Positions 1 to 5,079 of a stretch of 13,870 nt of DNA are shown here, piece after piece (the first letter of the stretch is position 1; the number at the start of each line of letters is the position of its first letter). Source of the DNA: DASQJJ01 sp964598355 (GTDB lineage Bacteria; Patescibacteriota; Microgenomatia; Levybacterales; UBA12049). Where the stretch lies: NCBI GenBank assembly GCA_964598355.1, contig CAZRBN010000037.1, positions 1-13,870 of the forward strand, in the 5' to 3' direction. The translations under genes and the position numbers were made by a program. The notes beneath the pieces are model-generated. The model was not told the DNA's origin. It was given only the letters and a program-made list of their open reading frames with translations, and did no database searches.

Positions 1-120
1 GACTTCCTTGGAACAATTGAGAGTATCGATGAAACCAAAGGTAAATTGCGAGTTCTTGTTTCCATCTTTGGTCGAGAGACACCCGTTGAATTAGATTTCT
101 TGCAAGTTTCTAAGATATAA
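1..120 (+). CDS. nusG: NusG C-terminal (KOW) domain, 5'-truncated
   Basis: The window opens inside this gene; 39 codons and a TAA stop are visible. The peptide begins DFLGTIESIDETKGKLRVLV and continues with FGRETPVELDF, which is the KOW/Tudor-like C-terminal domain of the transcription elongation and antitermination factor NusG. In the cell that domain links RNA polymerase to Rho or to ribosomal protein S10. The identification is supported by its position upstream of rplK-rplA, the usual bacterial order. The N-terminal polymerase-binding domain is outside the window. The next ORF starts 5 nt after the stop. Confidence 0.93.
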   Translation, partial: DFLGTIESIDETKGKLRVLVSIFGRETPVELDFLQVSKI

Positions 121-125
121 AGTTT

Positions 126-314
126 ATGCCATTTATTAGAGAGCATGGCGAAGATCCTTTTCCTGAATTGAGATCACCTTCTCAGAGAAGAAGAGCAAGG
201 ATGAGGGAAAATAGGGAAATTGCAATAAATACTGGTCAGGTACAAAAAAAGAGAGAACGAGATGCACGAGCACGAGCAGGAATATATGATCCAAAGTCAG
301 AGTCTGAAGACTGA
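126..314 (+). CDS. Small charged protein between nusG and rplK, unknown function
   Basis: A 62-codon ORF starts 5 nt after the nusG stop and ends 47 nt before rplK. I do not recognise it. It is very rich in Arg, Lys and Glu with no hydrophobic segment: an Arg-rich central stretch (SQRRRARMRENRE, then QKKRERDARARAG) is followed by an acidic tail (KSESED). This suggests a soluble, possibly nucleic-acid- or ribosome-associated, partly disordered peptide, but that is inference from composition only. No Shine-Dalgarno sequence precedes the ATG, so it would depend on coupling to nusG. The nusG-rplK gap normally holds no gene. It may be real or a chance ORF. Confidence 0.42.
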   Translation: MPFIREHGEDPFPELRSPSQRRRARMRENREIAINTGQVQKKRERDARARAGIYDPKSESED

Positions 315-361
315 CTCGTTCAGGAAGTAGAACAAGACAAAGTTAAAAAGGAAATTAACCT

Positions 362-781
362 ATGGCAAAAAAGATTAAGACACTCATTAAATTAAATATT
401 CCAGCAGGGTCTGCTACACCAGCACCACCTGTTGGTCCAGCTTTGGGTCAGCACGGACTTCCTATTATGGAATTCGTGAAGGCTTTCAATGATAAAACAG
501 CAGATAAAAAAGGTAACATTCTTCCAACAGTTATTACTGTGTATGAAGATCGAACTTTCTCTTTTATCACAAAGCAACCACCTATCTCTGAAATGATTAA
601 AAAAGTCTTAGGTAAAGGTGGCTCTGGAAAGCCAGGAAAAGAAGTTGCAGGATCTATCACAATGGATCAGGCAAAGAAAATAGCTTCAGATAAGTTAGAA
701 GATTTGAATACAGACAATGTTGACCAAGCTGTTAAAATTGTCCAAGGAGTCGCCCGAAGTATGGGGGTTGAAGTTAAGTAA
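362..781 (+). CDS. rplK: 50S ribosomal protein L11
   Basis: Encodes 139 residues, the normal L11 length. The N-terminal domain has the signature PAGSATPAPPVGPALGQHG followed by LPIMEF, and the Pro-rich turn that contacts release factors and the stringent factor. The C-terminal rRNA-binding domain contains GKPGKEVAGSIT and ends in VARSMGVEVK. L11 binds 23S rRNA at the GTPase-associated centre together with L10-(L12)n, which is encoded further along this window. The ATG at 362 is preceded by AAGGA with about 9 nt spacing. rplA begins 1 nt after the stop, so translation of the two is probably coupled. Confidence 0.97.
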   Translation: MAKKIKTLIKLNIPAGSATPAPPVGPALGQHGLPIMEFVKAFNDKTADKKGNILPTVITVYEDRTFSFITKQPPISEMIKKVLGKGGSGKPGKEVAGSITMDQAKKIASDKLEDLNTDNVDQAVKIVQGVARSMGVEVK

Positions 782-782
782 T

Positions 783-1700
783 ATGGGAAAAGTACGAGCA
801 AAAACACTCGGCGATCAAGAAGCCGAATTAAAAGAAAAACAAGAAGCAGAAGCACGACGTCTTGCAAAGATTGAGGCTGCAAAAGCCGCAGGTCAAGCTG
901 CAAAGAAAGAGCGTGAAGAATCAACTGATACAGGCGAAGATTCTGCAGAACAGAATAAACCAACTCCAAACGTTATTGCGAGTGAAACAAAGCAATCTGA
1001 TACAAATGAAGCGGTTGCTGCAGAACCAAAGAAAAAATCTTCCTACGCTGAAAAGACAGCACTTCGATCAGTAAAAGGCAAAAAAGCAGCACGTTCTGCA
1101 AAATACCTTTCCAGTGCAAAGATTATTGAACGAAACAAACAATATTCTGTTAAAGAAGCACTTGAGCTCGTTGAAAAAACTCATTTAGCAAAGTTTGACG
1201 AAACAGTTGAGCTGCATATTAATACTATGACTACAGGAGTTACTGGCCATGTTACTCTCCCCCACGGTACAGGCAAGCAAACCAGAGTTGCAATCCTTCA
1301 ACCAGCAAAAGATCCAAAAGCAGCAGAAGACTTATTGAAAGAAATCGAAGCTGGAAAATTGAATTTTGATATTCTTATTGCAACACCAGATGCAATGCCT
1401 AAGCTTGCAAAAGTTGCACGTGTCCTTGGACCTCGAGGCCTTATGCCAAATCCAAAAAATGGTACAGTGACTGCAAAGCCTGAAGAAGTTGCAGCACAAT
1501 ATGCAGGCGGTCAAATGAATTACAAAACAGAAGCAAAAACGCCAATTATTCACTTAGCTGTCGGTAAGCTTTCTTTTGGACCTGAGAAATTAGCAGAAAA
1601 CATTGCAGCAGCACTGGGCGCAGTCAAAACAGCAAATATGAAGTCTGTTGTTGTAAAATCCACCATGTCCCCTTCCGTCAAACTCAATATAGGCAGATAA
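783..1700 (+). CDS. rplA: 50S ribosomal protein L1 with long N-terminal extension
   Basis: Encodes 305 residues; typical L1 is about 230. The L1 body begins near residue 97 (KGKKAARSAKYL, then RNKQYSVKEALEL) and includes the conserved VLGPRGLMPNPKNGTV stretch and the C-terminal MSPSVKLN. Residues 1-96 form a Lys/Glu/Ala-rich extension starting MGKVRAKTLGD, probably helical then disordered; such extensions are known to me from CPR-type L1 proteins. Residues of about 64-72 (VIASETKQS) are encoded by a copy of a dispersed palindromic repeat, listed separately. I chose the ATG at 783 because it lies 1 nt after rplK; an in-frame ATG at 717 would overlap rplK by 65 nt. L1 binds the 23S rRNA L1 stalk and in many bacteria represses its own operon. 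Confidence 0.95.
   Translation: MGKVRAKTLGDQEAELKEKQEAEARRLAKIEAAKAAGQAAKKEREESTDTGEDSAEQNKPTPNVIASETKQSDTNEAVAAEPKKKSSYAEKTALRSVKGKKAARSAKYLSSAKIIERNKQYSVKEALELVEKTHLAKFDETVELHINTMTTGVTGHVTLPHGTGKQTRVAILQPAKDPKAAEDLLKEIEAGKLNFDILIATPDAMPKLAKVARVLGPRGLMPNPKNGTVTAKPEEVAAQYAGGQMNYKTEAKTPIIHLAVGKLSFGPEKLAENIAAALGAVKTANMKSVVVKSTMSPSVKLNIGR
972..1000 (+). repeat. Dispersed palindromic repeat fragment inside rplA
   Basis: The stretch GTTATTGCGAGTGAAAC, followed by AAAGCAATCTGA, has inverted ends ATTGC (975-979) and GCAAT (992-996). It closely resembles a widely dispersed intergenic palindrome that reads ATTGCGAGCGAAGCGAAGCA in many bacteria. Here it is read in frame as VIASETKQS within the disordered L1 extension. 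Identification of the repeat is from memory, not from a search. Confidence 0.6.
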
Positions 1701-1722
1701 CCTTCTTCTCTCGTTAGAACAA

Positions 1723-1765
1723 GTTCTCGACTCCACTCACCCTAAGTTTATCGAAGGTTTCGAAC
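1723..1765 (+). repeat. Degenerate palindromic repeat 3' of rplA, possible terminator
   Basis: It begins about 20 nt after the rplA stop. The outer ends GTTCTCGA and TTTCGAAC are imperfect inverted repeats. Read on the minus strand it gives CCTTCGATAAACTTAGGG then TGAGTGGAGTCGAG, a mutated form of a very common dispersed palindrome. A run of six T follows at 1775-1780, so it could also end rplKA transcription, but the stem is imperfect. Confidence 0.5.
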
Positions 1766-1874
1766 AATAATGCCTTTTTTCAGAAGTACTTGCATCTCTA
1801 TTAACAATTATACGAATGCTAAAAAGAACGTTCAGGAACGCGCGGGGGTGGATAAATCGGAAGATTAATAAAAG

Positions 1875-2027
1875 TTAATTCAGGATCTTTGTTTCTACTT
1901 CAATCACTTCAGAGACATTGTATATCTTTTCTTTATAGGCCTCAGCCATGCAAGTTTTCTTCCCTTCGAGAGGCATATCCTCATCTTGTTTCTCTCTATA
2001 TATGTACTCGCTATTTCTTTGTAACAT
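1875..2027 (-). CDS. Possible 50-residue minus-strand peptide, unknown
   Basis: An ATG-to-TAA ORF on the minus strand encodes MLQRNSEYIYREKQDEDMP followed by a Lys/Glu-rich remainder ending EVIEVETKILN. I do not recognise it. The composition is soluble and charged, unlike the low-complexity shadows elsewhere in the gap, which is the main reason to list it. There is no Shine-Dalgarno sequence and no clear promoter, and an in-frame stop lies shortly upstream. It may be a chance ORF or a gene remnant. Confidence 0.25.
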   Translation of the reverse strand: MLQRNSEYIYREKQDEDMPLEGKKTCMAEAYKEKIYNVSEVIEVETKILN

Positions 2028-2254
2028 AGGCTCATTAAACTACTACCATATATACTTTTTGCTAAATTAAAGTAAGGCTTAGGTAATAATATATAGGTTA
2101 TTCACTTGCTATGATGTATACCAATAGCACACTACCCTTCCACAGGAAAACCGTAAGAAAAGAGTAATAAGTGTCATTTTAAGTCCCATAGCTAGCAATT
2201 ACCGAAGAAATATTTTTATCTTATAGGAAATCGACCTGCAAATCTGATAGACAT

Positions 2255-2632
2255 ATGTTCAAAAAATTGTTTGTAAACCCTTATCTACGGCTATTGCATT
2301 TGAAAATCAGAATATTTATACTCAACTTCAGATATGGTAGTAACATTCCTGAATTTCTTCCTGGTTCTCCTCAATGCACTGGAGTAAAGGCAATATATAA
2401 TTATTCTCAAGATGGATCATTTCAAATTCGTTACAGATGTGGACAAGAAGTCTGCCCTCTCAAAAATGCCCGAAGGCTTCCCCGTGTTGATATAGGTGTT
2501 ATGCCAATGCCCGTAGGAGAAAAGGATGCTCCTTCTCATTCTGAAGCTAGACCACATATACAACAAACAATCGAAAACGGCAAAGAGCTATACCGAAAAG
2601 TTTGCATTGATCTGAAGATAGCTAACAATTAA
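2255..2632 (+). CDS. Small four-cysteine protein A, unknown family
   Basis: Up to 125 residues; family not recognised. Cysteines lie at 41, 62, 67 and 117, with the central motif RYRCGQEVCPL followed by NARRLP. The same layout occurs in the next gene (TYRCERGCPF, then NGRRVP), so the two are paralogues. The pattern suggests a small zinc-binding or disulphide-bonded protein; this is inference. The start is uncertain. The ATG at 2255 adds a basic/hydrophobic N-terminus with no counterpart in the paralogue, and a promoter-like pair (TTGCAT and TATACT, 17 nt apart, 2294-2322) lies inside this reading frame. Transcription from there would begin near 2330 and leave about 100 residues, the size of the neighbours, but no in-frame ATG, GTG or TTG is available there. 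Confidence 0.6.
   Translation: MFKKLFVNPYLRLLHLKIRIFILNFRYGSNIPEFLPGSPQCTGVKAIYNYSQDGSFQIRYRCGQEVCPLKNARRLPRVDIGVMPMPVGEKDAPSHSEARPHIQQTIENGKELYRKVCIDLKIANN
2294..2322 (+). promoter_or_regulatory. Promoter-like sequence inside ORF A
   Basis: TTGCAT (2294-2299), a 17-nt spacer and TATACT (2317-2322). The predicted start is near 2330, inside the reading frame of gene A. The -10 hexamer is the same TATACT seen before the two following genes. Confidence 0.4.
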
Positions 2633-2679
2633 TGTCTTTTTACTATACCCATTCAGAATAGAATGTTCTCCTACCTATC

Positions 2680-2708
2680 TTGTGAGCAAGGTTAATTTTT
2701 GTTATACT
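2680..2708 (+). promoter_or_regulatory. Promoter of gene B (predicted leaderless)
   Basis: TTGTGA (2680-2685), a 17-nt spacer and TATACT (2703-2708), with TGT immediately before the -10 (extended -10). Only 7 nt separate the -10 from the ATG at 2716, so the predicted transcription start falls on or next to the A of the start codon and no 5' UTR is left. Confidence 0.65.
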
Positions 2709-2715
2709 CCCTTCT

Positions 2716-3012
2716 ATGACAGCAGAAGAAACAAACAGATGTAACCTGAAACCTACTGGCGATCCACATATAAAAGGCAGCACCGAACCCTATACCTATA
2801 AACCAGGTGAAAAGCAGCAAAGAGGAAACTGGGTAGGAAGAACATACAGATGTGAAAGAGGCTGTCCTTTTGGTGGAAATGGAAGACGAGTACCAGCATT
2901 GGCACTTGCTGGACCACATGCGCTAGATGACCTCAATCGCATTTTGAAAGACAACCAAAATGGCTGTAATGGAGAAAGACGTAGAGAAGATTACTTCATA
3001 AATCATCCCTAA
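2716..3012 (+). CDS. Small four-cysteine protein B, paralogue of A
   Basis: Encodes 98 residues; family not recognised. Cysteines are at 9, 46, 50 and 84. The motif TYRCERGCPFGGNGRRVP aligns with RYRCGQEVCPLKNARRLP of the preceding gene, the clearest sign that both are real and homologous. No signal peptide or membrane segment is visible. The C-terminal third (HALDDLNRILKDNQ) looks helical. The start is fixed by the promoter described above: the -10 ends 7 nt before this ATG and there is no Shine-Dalgarno sequence, which points to leaderless translation. A zinc-knuckle role is possible but only inferred from the Cys spacing. It lies between rplA and rplJ, with its own promoter. Confidence 0.65.
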   Translation: MTAEETNRCNLKPTGDPHIKGSTEPYTYKPGEKQQRGNWVGRTYRCERGCPFGGNGRRVPALALAGPHALDDLNRILKDNQNGCNGERRREDYFINHP

Positions 3013-3076
3013 TAATCCCTGAGTAATTAAAAAGACATTCGAAAGTAGATTTCTCAACAGAGCTTTGATACATTGG

Positions 3077-3105
3077 TTGACTTCCCTATACCCATACCAT
3101 ATACT
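3077..3105 (+). promoter_or_regulatory. Promoter of gene C (predicted leaderless)
   Basis: TTGACT (3077-3082), a 17-nt spacer and TATACT (3100-3105), close to the sigma-70 consensus. The ATG at 3113 follows after exactly 7 nt, the same geometry as gene B. This supports the start at 3113 over an in-frame ATG at 3065 that lies upstream of the promoter. Confidence 0.7.
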
Positions 3106-3112
3106 GCGGTGC

Positions 3113-3430
3113 ATGAGTTATTGTGGAATTGAAGTAGAAACCACTAGCACTAGAACAACCCCGGGTATATGTACACTACGGCGCCAGTGTAATGGCAGAT
3201 ACGATGAACAAGGAAGAACTACAAATGAACCTTGCCTCCTCCGTACACTTGGTATGAATGGAAGTAAAGTAGAAACTTCGATAGTAAATACAGCACCCGG
3301 TTTTGGAGAACTAAGTGCACGAAATACTGAAAGAAGACAGTGGAGTGGAGCCTGTGATACAGCAAGCAAACAATTCACACCATTAGGCTACTTCTTATAT
3401 CTCATTAAAGAAAGCAGGCCAACCACATAA
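3113..3430 (+). CDS. Small cysteine-containing protein C with internal duplication, unknown
   Basis: Encodes 105 residues from the ATG at 3113, chosen because a near-consensus promoter ends 7 nt upstream. I do not recognise the family. Cysteines lie at 4, 20, 26, 41 and 81. The protein contains two copies of one unit: VETTSTRTTPGICTL (from residue 8) and VETSIVNTAPGFGEL (from residue 53), offset by 45 residues. The DNA also keeps the similarity (GTAGAAAC at both starts). The second copy has lost the Cys after PG. It may belong functionally with genes A and B (size, Cys content, promoter type), although sequence homology to them is not clear. The gene ends just before the rplJ promoter. Confidence 0.6.
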   Translation: MSYCGIEVETTSTRTTPGICTLRRQCNGRYDEQGRTTNEPCLLRTLGMNGSKVETSIVNTAPGFGELSARNTERRQWSGACDTASKQFTPLGYFLYLIKESRPTT

Positions 3431-3443
3431 TAGCAATTAGCCT

Positions 3444-3473
3444 TTGACAACACCCTCCTCCTTTAGGTATAAT
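3444..3473 (+). promoter_or_regulatory. rplJL promoter
   Basis: Perfect TTGACA (3444-3449) and TATAAT (3468-3473) with an 18-nt spacer. The predicted start is near 3480, directly before the L10 leader. This is the strongest promoter in the window, and it separates rplJL transcription from rplKA. Confidence 0.85.
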
Positions 3474-3483
3474 ACCAATATCC

Positions 3484-3570
3484 AAAGACAGTAGGCACTA
3501 CACTAAGTCCTACCGAGGAGAGATAAAAAATCGCTGAAAAGCGAAAGATAACACTCCTCGAGAGTGTTTT
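3484..3570 (+). promoter_or_regulatory. Ribosomal protein L10 leader (attenuator)
   Basis: The 5' UTR of rplJ matches the known L10 leader. A stem GTAGG (3491-3495) pairs with CCTAC (3509-3513), around the internal CACTAAGT and followed by CGAGGAG (3514-3520). In the family, L10-(L12)4 binds this structure and shuts off its own operon. Here CGAGGAG is perfectly complementary to CTCCTCG (3554-3560), which overlaps the 5' arm and loop of the terminator hairpin. The antiterminator would enclose a GNRA-type hairpin, TCGCT-GAAA-AGCGA (3531-3544). Binding of L10 upstream would free CTCCTCG and let the terminator form. The family match is from memory; the pairings are read directly. Confidence 0.88.
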
Positions 3571-3579
3571 TTTATTTTT
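3551..3579 (+). terminator. Attenuator terminator of the L10 leader
   Basis: Stem ACACTC (3551-3556) with GAGTGT (3562-3567), loop CTCGA, then seven T (3567-3573), an A and five more T. It ends 6 nt before the rplJ ATG, so the U-tract occupies the place of a ribosome binding site and no Shine-Dalgarno sequence is present. Confidence 0.85.
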
Positions 3580-3584
3580 AAACC

Positions 3585-4121
3585 ATGAGAGATATAGTTT
3601 CACAAAATAGAGTCAAAAAGGAAGGCATTGTCGGTGAAGTGACTGAAAAAGTTAACAAAGCAAAGACAATGGTCTTTACTGACTACACGGGACTTACCCA
3701 CAAACAGCTTGAAGAATTCAAAAAAGAACTTAAAAAAGCTGACGCAGAATACGTTGTTGCAAAAAATACCCTCTTAAAAATAGCACTTGGTGACAAAGCA
3801 GCAGGCCAGGATGATAAATTTATCAAACCAACAGGTACCATGTTTATGTACGGTGATGTTGTTGCACCACTTAAGGCATTATCCAAGATGGTTAAAGATA
3901 CAGAAAAACCTCAGATTAAATTCGGGTGGATGGAAGGACAAGTTCTTTCAGAAAAGGATGTTTTAAAGATTGCTACCCTCCCCTCTCGAGAAGTTTTGAT
4001 TGCACAAATGCTTGGTATGATGAAAGCTCCAATTCAAGGCTTCCACCGAGCACTTTCTTGGAATTTACAAAAATTTGTAATGACACTCGCAGCGATTGAA
4101 AAGCAAAAAGCACAAGGTTAG
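3585..4121 (+). CDS. rplJ: 50S ribosomal protein L10
   Basis: Encodes 178 residues, a normal L10 length. The N-terminal rRNA-binding domain has the family pattern VNKAKTMVFTDYTGLTHKQL, then ELKKADAEYVVAKNTLLKIAL, and TGTMFMYGDVVAPLKAL later. The C-terminal helix that carries the L12 dimers ends MTLAAIEKQKAQG. L10 forms the base of the ribosomal stalk, recruits L7/L12 (next gene) and is also the expected ligand of its own leader. The ATG follows the attenuator U-tract directly and lacks a Shine-Dalgarno sequence. Confidence 0.95.
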   Translation: MRDIVSQNRVKKEGIVGEVTEKVNKAKTMVFTDYTGLTHKQLEEFKKELKKADAEYVVAKNTLLKIALGDKAAGQDDKFIKPTGTMFMYGDVVAPLKALSKMVKDTEKPQIKFGWMEGQVLSEKDVLKIATLPSREVLIAQMLGMMKAPIQGFHRALSWNLQKFVMTLAAIEKQKAQG

Positions 4122-4122
4122 T

Positions 4123-4183
4123 TAGTTATTGGTTCACAGTTCATAGAAAAATACCATGAACCACGAACGAATAACTATGAACT
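4123..4183 (+). repeat. 52-nt dispersed element, copy 1, within an inverted repeat
   Basis: It lies between rplJ and rplL. Positions 4123-4145 and 4155-4177 are imperfect 23-nt inverted arms (18 of 23 match) around a 9-nt loop. Positions 4132-4183 match 6803-6854 at 44 of 52 positions without gaps. It starts directly after the rplJ stop and could form a hairpin in the rplJ-rplL mRNA. Confidence 0.75.
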
Positions 4184-4208
4184 AATTAAGAGAGGGGGTG
4201 AGAACAAG

Positions 4209-4595
4209 ATGGCAAAATTAACAAAAGATGAATTAATTACAGCAATTAAAGACATGTCTGTTTTAGAACTTTCTGAAATAGTCAAAGCTTTGGAAGAAGA
4301 ATTTGGTGTTAGTGCAGCAGCTATGGCAGTAGCAGCACCAGCAGCAGGAGCAGCAGCACCAGCTGAAGCAGCAGAAGAACAAACCGTATTTAACGTTGTT
4401 CTCGCTAGTGCAGGAGCAAACAAAATCGGAGTTATTAAAGCAATTCGCGAATTAGTCCCAACATTAGGATTAACTGAAGCAAAAGCTTTAGCAGATTCAG
4501 CTCCAAAAGAAGTCTTAACAGCTGTTAATAAAGAAACAGCAAACGCAGCAAAAGAAAAACTTACAGCAGCCGGCGGAACCGTTGAGTTGAAGTAA
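4209..4595 (+). CDS. rplL: 50S ribosomal protein L7/L12
   Basis: Encodes 128 residues, the usual length. The N-terminal dimerisation domain (LTKDELITAIKDMSVLELSE) is followed by an Ala/Pro-rich hinge of about residues 37-60 (AAMAVAAPAAGAAAPAEAA) and the C-terminal factor-binding domain (KIGVIKAIRELVPTLGLTEA, then ALADSAPKEVL and AGGTVELK). L7/L12 dimers on L10 recruit and activate translational GTPases. The Shine-Dalgarno-like GGGGGTGA (4194-4201) lies 7 nt before the ATG and is the strongest in the window. This fits the need for several L12 copies per L10. A strong terminator follows, not rpoB. Confidence 0.97.
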   Translation: MAKLTKDELITAIKDMSVLELSEIVKALEEEFGVSAAAMAVAAPAAGAAAPAEAAEEQTVFNVVLASAGANKIGVIKAIRELVPTLGLTEAKALADSAPKEVLTAVNKETANAAKEKLTAAGGTVELK

Positions 4596-4609
4596 GAAAA
4601 CAAACAGTC

Positions 4610-4628
4610 ATTCTGACTAGATCAGAAT
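4610..4628 (+). repeat. Small hairpin after rplL
   Basis: ATTCTGA pairs with TCAGAAT across a 5-nt loop, starting 14 nt after the rplL stop. No T-run follows, so it is probably an mRNA 3'-end hairpin rather than a terminator. Confidence 0.4.
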
Positions 4629-4644
4629 CTGTTTAAAACTTTTC

Positions 4645-4692
4645 AATCAGGTCTAAGGATTTATTCTTTAGACCTGATTTTTTGTGTTTTTT
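4645..4692 (+). terminator. Strong terminator of the rplJL operon
   Basis: A perfect 12-bp stem, AATCAGGTCTAA (4645-4656) with TTAGACCTGATT (4668-4679), followed by a T-rich tract to 4692. It closes the ribosomal block. Confidence 0.92.
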
Positions 4693-4784
4693 GAATCTAA
4701 ATTCTTCATTTTTCTATAAGACATAGATTGAGGAGTCCCCTTTTTGTGGATAACGCGAGGATAAAGTTTACTACAAGCTTATCT

Positions 4785-4844
4785 AGCTTCTAGCTATTAG
4801 TTTTTAGCTTTCTGTTCCCAGTTAGTAACTAGGAGCTAGAAGCT
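4785..4844 (+). repeat. Inverted repeat in the rplL-downstream gap
   Basis: Perfect 11-bp arms AGCTTCTAGCT (4785-4795) and AGCTAGAAGCT (4834-4844) continue with weaker pairing inward (about 8 of the next 13). The element is made of CTAG/TAGT-like words and resembles a MITE-sized dispersed palindrome. The rest of the gap from 4693 to 5079 shows no gene of reasonable length and no RNA gene. Confidence 0.65.
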
Positions 4845-5071
4845 GACTACCTAATAGAATCTTTTCTCACTCATATTTTTGTCTACTTGTCGTCATGACA
4901 TTCTCATAAAAATAGTTGATACTATATAAGTAGGCAGGATTCATAGGAAGGATATTATATGAGTCCATAAGCAATAGATTTTTCTTTTTGTTAATTTTTT
5001 CTTACAACCTTTTTACTCCTCTTTTAAGACCTATTAGGAGTTGGGTTTTATGGTACATATTTGCCCAATTC

Positions 5072-5077
5072 TATAAT
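5072..5077 (+). promoter_or_regulatory. Possible -10 element of the 5080/5119 gene
   Basis: A perfect TATAAT lies 2 nt before the ATG at 5080. No good -35 is visible. If used, transcription would start near 5084, after that ATG, which would favour the downstream GTG at 5119. Confidence 0.35.
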
Positions 5078-5079
5078 AT

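Larger units (their letters stand above)
1701..2254. other. Long gap after rplA with little coding content
   Basis: About 550 nt separate rplA from the next plus-strand ORF. Apart from the palindromic repeat just after rplA and one weak 50-codon minus-strand ORF, I see no gene. No RNA gene is recognisable. It marks the 5' border of the accessory insertion in the ribosomal block. Confidence 0.5.

Noticed and set aside
717..782. Upstream ATG extending rplA by 22 codons
   Set aside because: It overlaps rplK by 65 nt in another frame, and the added residues do not resemble L1. The ATG at 783, 1 nt after rplK, is the natural start.
1801..1860. GC-rich patch CGCGCGGGGGTGG with a nearby CGTTCAGGAACG
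   Set aside because: The possible hairpin has a 2-nt loop and no other structure; no RNA family is recognisable.
3065..3112. Upstream ATG of gene C
   Set aside because: It lies upstream of the near-consensus promoter, so the transcript would not contain it.
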